Shown in pieces: positions 21,668-33,527 of a DNA stretch of 64,000 bases. Both the position numbers and the translations under genes were made by a program. The DNA is from Akebia trifoliata (lineage: Eukaryota > Streptophyta > Magnoliopsida > Ranunculales > Lardizabalaceae), in NCBI GenBank assembly GCA_017979445.1, contig CM030718.1, positions 27,089,021 to 27,153,020 on the forward strand, in the 5' to 3' direction. How positions within the stretch are numbered: position 1 is the first letter of the stretch; each line of letters opens with the position of its first letter. The notes beneath the pieces are model-generated. The model ran no database searches. It worked only from the letters and a program-made list of their open reading frames with translations, and was not told the DNA's origin.

Positions 21668-22640
21668 AGTTGGGCAATGATGCAAATAATGTTGCTAGTG
21701 TAATACTATACACCTTATTACAATCCATCATGTATTAATACTCTATAAAAAGCTCCCAACCTTCTCTTTCAAGAAAAGGATATAAGAAAAATGATGTTTG
21801 AAATGATCTCAACACCAACAAATTGAAGTTCGTTATTGCAAAATAAAATTTATGATTGTTCTAAAGTTAAGTGATGCAAAAGAAAGGGTTGTAGTAAAGT
21901 GGAAGGCATCTTATGAAAAAGGTAAATAAATTTGAGATTTTTGTGCCCTTATTGTTGCCTTTACAATATTAAAGATCTTGTAAGAAGGGACATTTATAAT
22001 TTTTTGGTAACATGGATGGTGTAGGTTACTCTTAGGAGAGTTGGTGGGGGTTGATGGCAAAAGTTGGCCATGGACTTGACTAGAAAAGCCAATTTTGTGC
22101 TGAGAAAGAAAAAGACAGAAAAAATGGAATCTTTGTGATTGACTGAAAAAGAAAGCTTAAACTTTTCAATAGAGTTGAGTTTTGGCTCCTTGTAGTTTTT
22201 GGGTTGAAGCCTGATCCCATTCACATTCTCACCTTAAGATCAATGGCATCTACCCTTGTTCTCATTAGTACATGAGGAAGTTTAACTCCCTACACACACG
22301 TGATCAACACAAAAGAGAAAATTGCATAAATCAAACCAATTCAGAAAAAAGAAAAAGAAAAGAAAGAAAAGAAAGGAAGGAAAAAAACGACAATAGATGC
22401 ATTAAATGGGAAACAACAATGATAAAGTAGAAGCTACTAAGTTTTTGATTGTTAGTGGGTGAATGGATTTAACAGGTTCATACCCATGATGAGCCATATA
22501 TTACGGGTGTATGTATCTATATTTTAATGAATGTAGAATATATATGGATTTTACCATGAGGAACAAGTACCAACCCCCTTTTTTATTTGCTTCCCTCTTT
22601 ATCTTTCAAAGAATAAGTATTTGTTACAAATTGGAATTGA
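21668..22640. other. Intergenic, nothing recognised
   Basis: AT-rich with a purine-rich AAAGAAAAG tract at about 22340-22385. The 76-codon minus-strand ORF (21994-22224) has no recognisable similarity. No gene is called. Confidence 0.3.
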
Positions 22641-22645
22641 AGGTG

Positions 22646-22812
22646 CCTACTTAGCTAAGTTGGTAAAGGCGTGTGGAGAGTTGATCCTAAGAAATAGGTT
22701 CAAAACTTGTTGAACCCAGTATGGAGTGTTGATCCCTCGAAATAGGTTTAAATCTTGTTGAGCCTACTTTCACGTTGACTACTGACTACCTTGCTTGCTT
22801 AGTAAAAAAAAT
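22646..22812 (+). mobile_element. tRNA-derived SINE with internal duplication
   Basis: GCCTACTTAGCTAAGTTGG resembles a tRNA 5' half with box A, and ATAGGTTCAAAAC resembles box B. A segment of about 48 bp (GTTGATCC...AATAGGTT...TTGTTGA) follows twice in tandem. The element ends in an A-run near 22805. It is not a functional tRNA: no cloverleaf or acceptor pairing is formed. Confidence 0.6.
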
Positions 22813-23793
22813 ATGTTCAAGTTTGAATTTGAGTAGAAAACTCTCTTTATTCCTTTGCTTATAGATATTTCATATAATATGGAGTTGGAAAATGGCTTAT
22901 TACAAAATCTTAAAAATACATAATCATAAATAAAGGCATCCATAAAATAAATTTAGTAGTAGTACTCCAAATAGGTTATAAACCAAAGGAACATTAATGG
23001 AGTGGTTTAATTACTCATGTGCAATGAAGACCAATATGTAATAGTCCCGTTAGAAGGATTGCATAAGTCTAAGCCTCAAAAAGAAAGAGAGGAGGATAGA
23101 AAAAAAGGAGACGTGTCGAGATAGTGAAAATGGATATGAGCACACTTGAATGAATGAAAAATTAGATTTAGATAGAATTGAATGGAGTAACAAAATTAGT
23201 ACTTCAGCTAACTCCAAACAATGATGGTGAGATATGTCGATATTATAAGCACACGTCAAGGTGGTGGTTCCTTGAACCAACCACTTAGAGTTGTTGTAGG
23301 CCTCGATATCAAGTGATCATTCCCAATTCATGAGGCATTGGAGCGGAAACTGGTTAATTAGGACTGTAATCTTCCTATTCATATTAGCAATCTAATAGAA
23401 ATGCGATATTAACAATACTGAATATGCAACAAAATATTTCTTTTATTATGATTACCCAAATAGTTCAATGAAGTGGACAAATTTTCTCCTTTCGAGAGAT
23501 TACAAACACTTGGATTTCATCCCACTTTATACTCTCCAATTTAAAGAAAATTCAGCAACTTCACAACCATAATTTGTGGTAATCGTCTTATGAATCAAAC
23601 CACTTAGCAAACCATCCAAAGTAATTAATTACTACTCATCATACCGCTTATGCTCCGTATCAAACTGCTCTCGATGTGTTCCCTGCAATAAACAGTACTG
23701 TTTGAGAGTTTTTTGTTACTGAGCACAAGCTTAAATAAGCTTACCAAACTTATACTCTAATTATTAAAGGGGTGGGGGGTGGTGGTGCTAGAA
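22813..23793. other. Downstream flank of the WIP gene
   Basis: No coding sequence. It should include the 3' UTR of the minus-strand WIP gene, in the few hundred bases below 23794. A G-rich run lies immediately after its stop codon, at 23770-23788. No clear polyadenylation signal can be singled out. Confidence 0.35.
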
Positions 23794-26700
23794 TCACTGT
23801 GATCTTCCTGGGCCCACTTCATCTTCAGACCCACTGAAGCATTCCTTCTCTTCTTCAAAATTTTGATGACAAGGGTGTGGAGTGTGACCCTTTCCAAATG
23901 ATCTTATGTGATCCTTGAGTGATCTTTTATGTTTGAAATCCGATCCACATGTACAATACCAAAGCTTCCCACAATTCTTTTCATGTGTTCTCCAATCTCC
24001 CTTAACTGCAAATGATTTGCTGCATTTTCGACAATTAAATAGCTTTGCTCCATGCTTTCTCTTGTAGTGTGTTTGAAGAGTTCTAAAATCCTTCAATGGC
24101 TTCGCTCGAGGATGATTGATGTTGTTCTTGCATCCATGAACACAGCAATAGCAAGGTAGTCTCAACATTGCTGTTGGTTGTGTTCCTCTAAGTGATTCGG
24201 GTCCTTTCCTATATTCTGATCCATGCCCCCACATATGCATCTATAAGAACATTTTAACCAACTTGTCATTCCATAATAAAAACGTTAGTCACGATTTAAG
24301 AATCGAAACTACATTTACTAGAAATCAAAATAGAGGGATACAAATTTCAAAGTATTGAGAAATCTAAGTAATTAAGAATTCCTGTTAGCCCGTGATTGGG
24401 ATAATAAAGAAAAAAATGTTGAAATAATAGAAATACAATTCCAAGATTAAAATTTTCTACAGTTTTCCATATTGATTAAATTCACCAAAAAAGAAAAAAA
24501 AATATTTAAAAAAGAAGTGTTATCGAGTACTGTTGGGTTGGATGCATGTCTTGCATTATTAAGGTCCTGGTGGGTATTGTTAATCAAATGCCTAATCTAG
24601 GATCCCAGTGGGGTTCTCAGCCCCCGACCAAATATATTGGAAAAATATGAAATTTTGGATTTTGGGAGAATTGGTTTCGGATTGGAAAACCTATGATTTT
24701 ATAAATCAAGTTTGTAATCATTCTCAAATATAGTGAAACTCTCTCATATGGGATCCGTGGAAGTAAGCATAGCCAAACTATGTAAATCTTGTGTTTCTTG
24801 ATTTTTTTATATTTTTATATTTCATCATCTACATCTATACAACTCGATTGTAAACGTGACAGCAATTACATCAACCACAATGAGTTTATATAAACTAGCA
24901 AAATATTGATGGGGAAAGAGATTAATCCACTATAATCTAGACTTACTCTTACCTGCTAAATTATCCTAATCCAATATTAAGAACAAACAAGTTGTTTCAT
25001 GAGATAAACTTGAGTACTGATACTGTGTACATCTTACATTTTCTTAGATCAAATACTGTCTTTAATACTCTATTAGCATGATATGCCTGGATAAGTATTT
25101 TTTGTTTTTGTTTTTGGTTGGGGTGAGATTAAGGGGGAGGCAACATTGTATCACAAATCTGAACTTCAATCGTGGTTTAAGGTTTTGAACCGTTTCAGAA
25201 TGTTTTTTTCCAAAACATTTTGGTTTTGACAGAGACTGGAACAAAACATTGATCCAAAACATTTAATTGTTTCGGAATGTCTCAGAAATTTTCATTTGAA
25301 ATTGTCTTGATTTTCCTCTTGATCAAAATATTGCCTTGAGACGAGATTTTAAACAAGACCCCCACTCAAAACACTATGGACATGATACAATGTAACCCTT
25401 CAATTTAAAGGCCATGTTCAAAATTTTGGCCATGGTCAGTAGGATTTATAGCTTTGGAATGCAGAGGGCCTTAGTATCCCTTCTACTCAGGAAATGGGGA
25501 TGCTGTTGTCCTCAGCTCTTTAAATTTGTACTTACTTTGTTCACACAGTATTCTTGAAGCACTATGTAATTTATTGTTCATAAAGAAGTGTTAATGGCTT
25601 TATAATGTTGGTAAATGGGTCACAACAACAACAATAATTGAAATGGAGAAAGAATTCAAGCCATAAGCTTTGATTCGAAGACGTAGACGACACCATTTCA
25701 GTTGTTTTTTTTTTTTTTTTTTTGGGGTGAAGCTACATTTCTTGTTTGAAAGGGAATGCAAAATGGTAAGAGCTTGAGATTATGGCCAAAGAGAAAATGT
25801 GACTTGTTTTTTATGACCATCAACATAATACAATACTTGCTAATTGCCACGAAAATCTGTAGATCGATATATTTTAATCGGATAAATGCTTGAGTAAAAA
25901 AAAAAACCTATGGTTAGACCAAAAAGGAGAAGAGCAATGATGATCAAATTAATTCTGATTCGTAAAATGCTGTTTATGTATCTTGAAATTGTTCCTATGG
26001 GGGATGGGATGCATCTGAGGTCCCTATCTTAGACAAAAGAATGATAAGTAATGGAACTAATTAACATTGACAAAAAGCTTCTATATATGGCCGCATATAT
26101 CAATATTGTAATCATATGGTAAAAAAATTCCCCCATCCCCCACCCCCCACCCCCCACCCTTACCTTTTTCTTTTGTGGACCATCCAAGATCATTATCACA
26201 AATCTGAGAAATGGTCCCACTATTGACAAATTTGAGCATACTGTTAATATGAGAAATGGGGAATGTACCGAGTTACCACAGCGATGAGTATGATCACAAA
26301 ATTCCCCAAATATTTTCAAAAGTTTGGAAAAAATTGCCAATCAAAGAAGATTGAGTCGACGAATCGGTGAATTATTCTGGATTAACCTCAACATTTTATG
26401 TTCTTCAACATTCAAATATCAAGACAAAGATAGATTGTATAATCTCTTGGATTTTTTTTTCGAAACTTTCCGGGATTTATTCGAATTTACCGAGTTGACC
26501 CCCATTGAATACTTGCCGAATCTGAGCTTAGTTTCTATAACAATAAACATTTTGAAGCACTGCATCATATAATAGTTAAGACATACACTAACTATAACTG
26601 TATTATGTTTTATTGGTGCATCTTACATGGCTATATATATGTTCTTAAAATCTATAGTTGAGTCATTTAATTGGATGGAAATTCTAGAAAATCAATCACA

Positions 26701-27811
26701 TAATGGTGCAAAATATCATAATTTTCTGAGAGAAGCTAGTTCACCCTTCCTTTACTTCCATCATGAATGGCCTTTTTTCTTTCTTTTTTATTCCTTCTTC
26801 TCTTGATCATTAACCTTTTTTGTGTTTCTCTCAAAACCCTAGATTTTTTCAGTTGATGGTCTAAGCTTGAAGGCCAAAATATATACAAACTTGATTAGAA
26901 ACCTAACACCAGCATGCATAAACATAAAGCATAAACGATTAAGAAAAAGAATAAAAAAGAAGGTGTAGAGGCAATCAAGATAAGTGTGTTGATCCACAAA
27001 GATCATCAACATCACAAAGTGAGACAAAAAATCTGAATTTCTATTAATTGATCATGCTTCAATATTTCAATTTTTATTGTTATTTATGATTATTAAAAAT
27101 GGTTTCTATTTTATTAGTAAAAAAAAGTTGAAATAAACATTCCCTAGGCTACAAATAATTGAATTTAAACTCATCATAACCAAAAAGCTAAAGGAAATAA
27201 AAAGAATTGAGGAAAAAATTACAAACCTGCATGTTATTGTACCTATTGAAGGTCTTGTTACAGACTGAGCAAGCAAATTGTGTGGGCCCAAGAAGGATCT
27301 GAGTTGGTGTGGGGATCCAAAACCTACTTTCAGTGCTTAAAGAACAATCTTCAAAGCTTTTCTTCATGGATTTCTCCACTTTATAATTCAAGGACTTGAT
27401 CTCACCATCAGAATCATCCATGTTAGGCAACCCAATGTGCAAAGATACAGTAATTTTCTCTAACTTCTCATCTTCAACACCAAAACTCTCCTTCTTTGCT
27501 CTAATTTCTTCTTCTTTTGTGGGCTTTGTCTCTGGAAACCTACTTAGTAGGGGAAGAAGACAGTGGGTCTTGTGCTGAAGGAGCTCTTCTTCTTGTTTAT
27601 GTTGTTGATAAAAGAGAGGTAAGTTCATGGGGTTTGTGAAATAAGCTTGTTGAGTCATTGTAGAGGAAAAAGAAGAACAAAGAGAAGAAGAAGTAGAAGA
27701 AACAGACGATGACGAAGAAGAAAGAGTGGTTGATGGCTTCAGCCATTCAATGAAGGTTGGAGTTGGAAAACATAAACCCATATCATCTACATGATAGTTC
27801 CTTATACCCAT
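23794..27811 (-). CDS. WIP: WIP-type C2H2 zinc-finger transcription factor (two exons)
   Basis: Exon 1 is 27227-27811 and exon 2 is 23794-24240, joined in phase 0 across a CAG|GTTTGT donor and TTATAG|ATG acceptor. The product is 343 residues. Residues 31-51 are Ser-rich, 124-129 are LHIGLP, and [10 protein letters not shown] (164-173) holds the family's W-I-P signature. Four zinc fingers follow: C181/C184/H197/H201 (split by the intron, as usual in this family), C227/C232/H253/H258, C265/C268/H281/C285, and C291/C293/H306/H314. WIP proteins are nuclear regulators of organ, vein, seed-coat and pistil development. The N-terminal [14 protein letters not shown] and the C-terminal GHTPHP...EKEC segments suggest the DOT5/WIP6 branch, but that assignment is from memory and tentative. 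The start ATG (AAAATGGGT) has A at -3 and G at +4. No defects are seen. Confidence 0.92.
24241..27226 (-). other. Intron of the WIP gene (about 3.0 kb)
   Basis: The intron is AT-rich and is bounded by GT at 27226-27225 and AG at 24242-24241 (minus strand). It contains a T-run of about 20 (25707-25724), C-rich CCCCCCACCCCCCACCCC repeats at about 26131-26158, and a candidate MITE (25143-25393). Open frames inside it (25062, 26029, 26839) have no protein-like content. Confidence 0.8.
25143..25393. mobile_element. Candidate MITE in the WIP intron
   Basis: ACATTGTATCA at the left and TGATACAATGT at the right form an 11-bp inverted repeat around 251 bp. The interior shows GTTTTGA..CAAAAC palindromic phrases. 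No target duplication is visible, so identity is tentative. Confidence 0.4.
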
Positions 27812-27860
27812 TTTCTTAAGAGCTTGGAATCTCTTCTTTGATGGATATATCCAAGACTCT

Positions 27861-27929
27861 CTATGAGAAAGCCTTCATCTATGGTTGATTTTTATGAAAG
27901 GTGGTTTGGTTTGTCTGTTGAAAGACCAT
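27861..27929 (-). promoter_or_regulatory. Two short upstream ORFs before the WIP start
   Basis: On the minus strand, ATG..TAG frames of 17 codons (27929-27879) and 6 codons (27878-27861), stops included, precede the main ATG, abutting each other. If transcription starts upstream of 27929 they would lie in the 5' UTR and could lower translation. The transcription start is unknown. Confidence 0.35.
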
Positions 27930-27980
27930 CTTTTTCAAACTTTTCCTTTTTTTTTTTCTTCCTTTTTTTCTTTTTTTTTT

Positions 27981-27983
<3 letters not shown>

Positions 27984-28019
<36 letters not shown>
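27984..28019. repeat. (GA)18 microsatellite upstream of WIP
   Basis: A perfect GA/CT dinucleotide run lies 173-208 bases before the WIP ATG. It is CT on the transcribed-gene strand, a position where plant promoters and leaders often carry pyrimidine tracts. Adjacent homopolymer T/A runs occupy 27949-27980. Confidence 0.9.
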
Positions 28020-28023
<4 letters not shown>

Positions 28024-29598
28024 ATTAGTGGTGGGGTTAGGAAAAATTAGATACATGATACACAAATGATACTAGATAAAGAGAACCAATACTAGTCTTA
28101 ATTTCTCACTAATTTTTCAAAGGTCTCCTAATTAATTATCATGAGAAGTGGAAGGAAAAAAAAAAAGTCCAAAGATCTCATGACACTTTGACATTTCAGC
28201 AAATTGTTTAAATGAAAAAAAAAGGCTGATTTTTAGGCTTTTGGAAGACTAATTTGTATATCTAATTTGTGACAGTTTTAAAATTGGCCTGAGTTGACTC
28301 AAAACTCAACCACGAAGACTCGATTTAATTGGATTTTAAGATGACTTAGCCCTGAAACTCGGGACCAACTTATTAATCAAGTTGGTCGAGTCAACTAAAT
28401 TTGCATTGAGTCACATACAAAATTTGAACGAGTTATTTGGTTATATATAACATTTTATAGGGAAAAAAAATATAAAAATTATTATTTAAATATTTATTAA
28501 AACACCCTTGCATTCCAATTCCAAAGTGTATTTATTGCACTTTAACATGTGCCCTAAGGGCACATGTTAGCAGAGGTTGATTTAGAATGGGGGCACTTGC
28601 CCCCAGAAGAATTTTCAAAGTCTAGGAATTAATGAGCTATTGCAATAGATTTTAGCAAAAATCTATCACTACTGTCCCCACAATTTTTTTTCCACTCTTA
28701 ACTACCCTCACAACTATTCTTTTTCACTTTTAGTTGTCCCCACAAAAAAATTTCTACTCTTGATTGCCCTCACATGGACAAAATCCTTGCATGTTAGAAA
28801 GATCTAATATTTAAAAAGAAAAAAAAAAAAAATCAAGGAGGATATACTCCATAGGTATTTCTAGAAGGGCTATTTCTAACCTCACACAAATTAACATTCG
28901 GTTAAGATGGCAAGACAAGTACAATTATCTTAGGATTTCATTCCAATTAAGAATCCCTAGGCAGTATCTTTTAATCTCAATCGTACGTTTGATACACAAA
29001 TGTCAAACGTTGTTTCACATGTCCTCATCACTTCTCAAATTAAAATTTCCTGTTTTAGATTGGGGCGACGACCTTGACAAGATGCGCGCACTGCGGGCTT
29101 TCAATTTGTTCTTTTCTTCGCGTGGTATTGAGGTGGTATTCCACTTCTTAACAATCTGAGATTCTCAACGATTCAATCAGAGAATGCCACGTGTAGATTT
29201 CACTTTCAAATGGCCAAAATCGTTGTAACAAACCGCGTGACTTTTTCTTTGATTTGATTTCATTTACAATGGGCAGTTTGTTGTAAGTTTTTTTTTTTTT
29301 TTTTTCATTATTATTTGTGAATTTTTTGTTCACCATTACATCATTGACTTCATTTATAAAATAAACCTATTGTCTCCCACGTATGGGGTTTGGCACGTGG
29401 GACTCCATATAAAAGTGTTCCTATTTGGGCAAATGGTTTTCGATCTCAATATCGCATTTCATTTCATCTCATTCATCAATATCGATAATGATATGATTTG
29501 ATGATTTGGAGGAGACATCTTAGTATCCAACGAGACAAAATTCCTTTTATAGATCTTTGAAAAAGGTAATGGTGATCCCACTGATGGTGTCCCATCTC
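28020..29598. other. WIP upstream region and repeat debris
   Basis: There is no gene. 28260-28450 has GAGTTGACTCRA-type phrases that look like a degraded MITE. 28560-28800 contains repeated CCCTCACA and GGGGGCACTTGCCCCC phrases. 29090-29400 includes a T-run (29289-29309). No core promoter can be chosen with confidence. Confidence 0.3.
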
Positions 29599-29606
29599 AT
29601 TTGCAA

Positions 29607-30239
29607 TAGGGGTGTCAATGGATACCTATTTAACCAAAACTGAATCGAAATCGGAATTGAAAATCCCGATTCTAGATTTATTTTTATTGAAACCAATTAG
29701 AGTTAGGTCTAAAATAGAACCGAACCGATAGGAACTAGAATTGAACTGCAAGTATCTGAAACCGATTTATTTTGTCATTTATTTTCATACTGTAGAAGAT
29801 TTAAGGTATTTTTTATTTCAAAATAAATGCATATTATATACAATTCTTCAATTTTTTATATAAATTATTGATTGAAGCTTAAAATGAGTTATTCTTCTAA
29901 AAATTTATTATTTTTAACAAAGATAAAAGTTTTACTTTTGGAAAAATCATTAATTTGTATCTTTAGTATAACTAATTATAACTAAATTAATAATTTTGTT
30001 GATAATATGTTAATTTTTTGAAGGAAATTTTTTGTTATAATGATTTGAAATACTTTTTTTTTTTTCATTCGATTCTTGAGAATTGGAATTGATGGGTACC
30101 CGTGATTTTTAGCGGTTCCAGTTCCATTTATTTTGGAATAGGACCCAGAACCGACAAAAATCAGAACCGAACTAATATTAATGGTTATAGTTCTAAGTTC
30201 CTTAGGAACTGAACCATAATCGACCCATTGATACCCCTA
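29607..30239. mobile_element. hAT-type MITE, TAGGGGTG ends, perfect 8-bp duplication
   Basis: The 633-bp element begins TAGGGGTGTCAATGG and ends CCCATTGATACCCCTA. It is flanked by the perfect 8-bp repeat ATTTGCAA (29599-29606, 30240-30247). Eight-base duplications and these ends are typical of hAT nonautonomous elements. Repeated GAACCGA/TCGGTT subterminal motifs are present, with no ORF. Confidence 0.88.
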
Positions 30240-30266
30240 ATTTGCAAATGATACTAAGATGACTTC

Positions 30267-30652
30267 GAACAAGGGCGGAGCAAGGATTTTATTGTAGTGG
30301 GGGCAAATTATATGTCAATTAAGGTTGAAAGCATGAAGATGAGTTTTGAGGGAAAAATTCAAGGATTTTTTTATTAGAGGTTGTAGAAGAAGGCATTTAG
30401 GTAATTTCTTATCATTCTATAAGAGAAGACCTAAGTTAAGGGGCAATGTCATCAGTGGGCATGGGGGCAATTGTCAAATATTAACGAAATAGAAAGGTTC
30501 TAATAAATCCAAAAACTTGAGTTGAGTGGGAGAAACTGCTAGAAGTTTGTGGGGTCAAACTGAAAATATATCAAATTATCAAGGGGTTAATGTAATTTTT
30601 TAAAAAAATTGCAGGGGCAAGTTACCCCATTGCCCCCATGGTAAATCCATCC
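30267..30652. mobile_element. hAT-like nonautonomous element with GGGGGCAA subterminal repeats
   Basis: A direct repeat ATGACTTC (30259-30266, 30653-30660) encloses 386 bp. The ends carry GGAGCAAGGATTTT...GGGGGCAA and, inverted, GGATGGATTTACCATGGGGG. The inverted ends are imperfect and the terminal bases are not certain. Confidence 0.55.
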
Positions 30653-30773
30653 ATGACTTCAGACTCTAATGATTTTTAAAATCATTTTGTCTATTTTGTA
30701 TCTTAAATTTTGAATTTTAGAATTTTGATTTAGGGTTTTATTGGCTATTTTTTTGTTATTTGGAAAAGAGTGT

Positions 30774-30977
30774 TGATTTTGTAACTCAACCTAATAGGGT
30801 AACTCAAAAACTCATTGATGTGACAAGTGCAAGAACCTTAGATTTTTTCCCTTGAGATACACAACTCCACATGTTTTATGGGGATGTCCAAGTTGTATAT
30901 CCCAAGGGGAAAAAATCTACGATTCTTGTAGGATACACATCAGTTGAGTTACCCTGTCGAGTTGAGTTACAAAATCA
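30774..30977. mobile_element. MITE with TGATTTT ends and shared central hairpin (2)
   Basis: The 204-bp palindrome runs from TGATTTTGTAACTCAAC to GTTGAGTTACAAAATCA, with inner arms GTAACTCAA/TTGAGTTAC and TAGATTTTTTCCC/GGGAAAAAATCTA. The centre (CACATGTTTTATGGGGATGT to GTTGTATATCCCAAG) matches that of 20510-20697 while the outer arms differ. Confidence 0.65.
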
Positions 30978-31548
30978 TTATACTACGGAAAAATTGAACT
31001 ATCGGTTTATAAAAAAAATTAGTGATTCATGACCATTTGTTGTTTTCTAATGAACAAAACCAATTTTTTTAAATCGTAACTGGTCTAATCGTCAGTCTAA
31101 TCTGGTTATTAAAACCACTAATTTGAATTCAAGAACTTTAAATCATGGATTTTATGAAAAGGAAGATTGGTGGATCAAATTTCAAATGTGATTTTTAAAA
31201 CACTGATTTGAATTCAAGAAATTTAAATCATGGATTTTCTGAAAAGGAAGATTCATGGAATATATGCCAAAAAATGACATAAGTCAAATGATTATAATTT
31301 ACCAATCATCTTATTTTTTATACTTAGGATCAATAACCCTAACAATGGTTGATAATATTACAACGAGTAATACTGAGGTGCCATTGGGATTTACTGCGAT
31401 TCTCACATTTCTGATGTGGAGATGCCTACATAACCGTAGATACTTTTAACTTGTATCTCAAGGAAACACATCTATGGCTACCACATTGACAAAATGAAAA
31501 TCATAGTGAAAAACAAAATACCCCCTTTCCCCCTCCCCCCCAACACCA

Positions 31549-31580
<32 letters not shown>

Positions 31581-31967
31581 AAAAGGATTTTCCTATTACA
31601 ATACTTCTGGAGTAAAGGGTCTTCCATTCCCCTATCAGAGAATATGTTGGAGAAACTATATATGGATACTTTGTCCCACATGGCACATTTTTTTGGTTCA
31701 TGAACATAGAAGTTAAAGATTCTGAAAAAGGGAAGAAATTCATGAATGAAGTCCATGTTGGTGAATTGGTTCGCCAAAGGGCAGGCAAACATTATGAATT
31801 CACAATCCATATAAAGAGCCTTTATGATCTTATCTTCCTCTCTTTTTTTTTTAATTTTTTATAATTTCATTTTTGGTAGTAACCTCTTATTAAAAACTTA
31901 GAATAGATAGTGAAGCAATATAACGAAAATGTCAAATTAGAATTTAATAAAATTTAGACCTATAACT
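30978..31967. other. Intergenic
   Basis: 31117-31160 and 31200-31250 are near-identical direct repeats (AATTCAAGAA.TTTAAATCATGGA), a short local duplication. The (AC)n tract is described separately. Overlapping ORFs around 31478-31810 are products of the CA/GT repeat and are not genes. Confidence 0.35.
31549..31574. repeat. (AC)n microsatellite
   Basis: A CA dinucleotide run of about 13 units is preceded by a C-rich tract. Spurious Thr-His reading frames arise from it. Confidence 0.85.
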
Positions 31968-32518
31968 TAGGCCTGTAACTTGGGCTGGCCAGACTGGCCC
32001 GAACTCAACTCAGGCTCAACCCAATTGATGGGAGAGCCTGAGATGAGTTATATAGAAAATGAGTTGAGCCTGTGTTAGAATATGTTAACCTGATCTCAAT
32101 TTGAGTTGAGGGATCGAGCAACCCGAATCCAATGTCTATATACTAATATACAAATATTATTAATGTTGACAATTTGATATTATTCATGTGGGTTTTGATT
32201 AAATATGATTTGTCTAAATATTCTCTCAATGATGGATTTGGAGGTTGCATGAGATTTTATTTGTTAGTGATTTTGCTTTTGATGTTGTTGTTGTTATTGT
32301 TTTTTATTTTTTTAAGATATAAAATTTATTTATTGATTAAAATGAAATTAGGGATATTCAACGAGTCAACCTGTCCAACATGCCCAAAATTGCTAAGATT
32401 GAGCTTGGGGTAGTGAGGTCAGGCTTGATGGTTGGGGTTGAGTTGAGCTCAAATTGAGGGTTCTATCACTTGGGTTGAGTCTCGATTCACCCTCCAACCC
32501 ACTCAGGCTGCAGCCCTA
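31968..32518. mobile_element. hAT-type MITE, TAGGCCTG/CAGCCCTA ends
   Basis: The 551-bp element starts TAGGCCTGTAACTTGGGC and ends GGCTGCAGCCCTA. It is flanked by CTATAACT (31960-31967) and CTATAAAT (32519-32526), matching at 7 of 8 positions. Repeated GAGTTGAG/CTCAACTC motifs lie at both ends. It belongs to the TAGGG-ended group. Confidence 0.75.
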
Positions 32519-32848
32519 CTATAAATAGAGAAGTGAGACCGTAAATGCAAGTTCAGAAACCCCATAAGGCCTGTTATATCCATCGGGCATTGATCCCTAT
32601 GATTTTAGACTTAATAGTTTTTCGATGATATGATGATAATTTCAACTCAGATTTCTTTGAAAGTTGGATTATCCAAACCTAAAAAGAAGAAATAATTTCC
32701 CAATTTCTAATATAATCAATTTGAGGTGCATGTGTATTTTAATTGGGGTGTGCATATGAAATAGTCCATAGAAAGCCCAACCCAGCATGTGTAGTTGAAG
32801 CCCAAATTGTCCAAAAATGGATATTTGAAATTGGCTTGTGAAAAATTA

Positions 32849-32961
32849 AGAGAGCTGCTATTGCCACACCAACTTTTGCTAACACCACTCAAGATGTGTG
32901 CAATGCTTTACAGATGTATTGGGGTGGCGTTTGCAAAAGACAGAGTGGCAATAAAATCTCT
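32849..32961. mobile_element. Short MITE of the CACCCCAACTTTTACTT family, 8-bp duplication
   Basis: The 113-bp element reads AGAGAGCTGCTATTGCCAC at the left and GTGGCAATAAAATCTCT at the right. It is flanked by perfect AAAAATTA repeats (32841-32848, 32962-32969). Its inner arms (ACCAACTTTTGC / GCAAAAGACAGA) tie it to the elements at 17395 and 41708. Confidence 0.75.
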
Positions 32962-33312
32962 AAAAATTAAAGAATGTGGGAAACTCTACAGTGTCCGCCA
33001 CTACATCAAACACTCCTAATATGTACAGATGGATGATTTCTAGCCCTTAAATCTAGATATCTCTAAAAAAAATTGTTCAATACAACGTTTGGAAATGCTT
33101 GAATATCACATATGGAGATAGCAAATCAAATATACAATCTTAATGGAGGGCGAGGAAGAGGTGAGATTTCAATCTTTCAATGTCACGTTAACTTTCAAAA
33201 ATATGGAATACTTGAATCTAGATGGAGTGGTATGGAGAACATGATCATTTAGCCAATCCCAAATCTTAGGATTAAGATTTTGACATAAGTCACACTAACT
33301 TTTACTTATAAC

Positions 33313-33519
33313 CATGGTTTCAAAACTCGTTGGAGACTTAGACGTATCGCCCGAGTCATCTTGGTATCAAGCATGGACGAGCCAGACAAGTCAAATTTTC
33401 GGACGAGATATAAAACCCCACATTCTTTTTTTGAACGATATGTCTCAAATGTATTGGAAAACTCATCATCTGGCATGGAAGATACCAGACAAGACGCGAA
33501 GCCGAGTTTTAAAACCATG
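33313..33519. mobile_element. MITE with CATGGTTT ends, perfect 8-bp duplication (1)
   Basis: The 207-bp element runs from CATGGTTTCAAAACTCG to CGAGTTTTAAAACCATG. It is flanked by perfect CTTATAAC repeats (33305-33312, 33520-33527). The 8-bp duplication suggests the hAT superfamily. Opposed 70-codon ORFs inside it are artefacts of the palindrome. Confidence 0.85.
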
Positions 33520-33527
33520 CTTATAAC

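Noticed and set aside
22646..22720. Possible tRNA gene (box A and box B present)
   Set aside because: No acceptor-stem pairing or proper anticodon arm; the segment after box B is duplicated and an A-run follows, so it is a SINE.
31478..31810. Overlapping ORFs with Thr-His and Cys-Val runs
   Set aside because: Products of the (AC)n/(GT)n microsatellite at 31549-31574.
33306..33526. Two opposed 70-codon ORFs
   Set aside because: They coincide with a palindromic MITE (33313-33519), so both strands give similar peptides.
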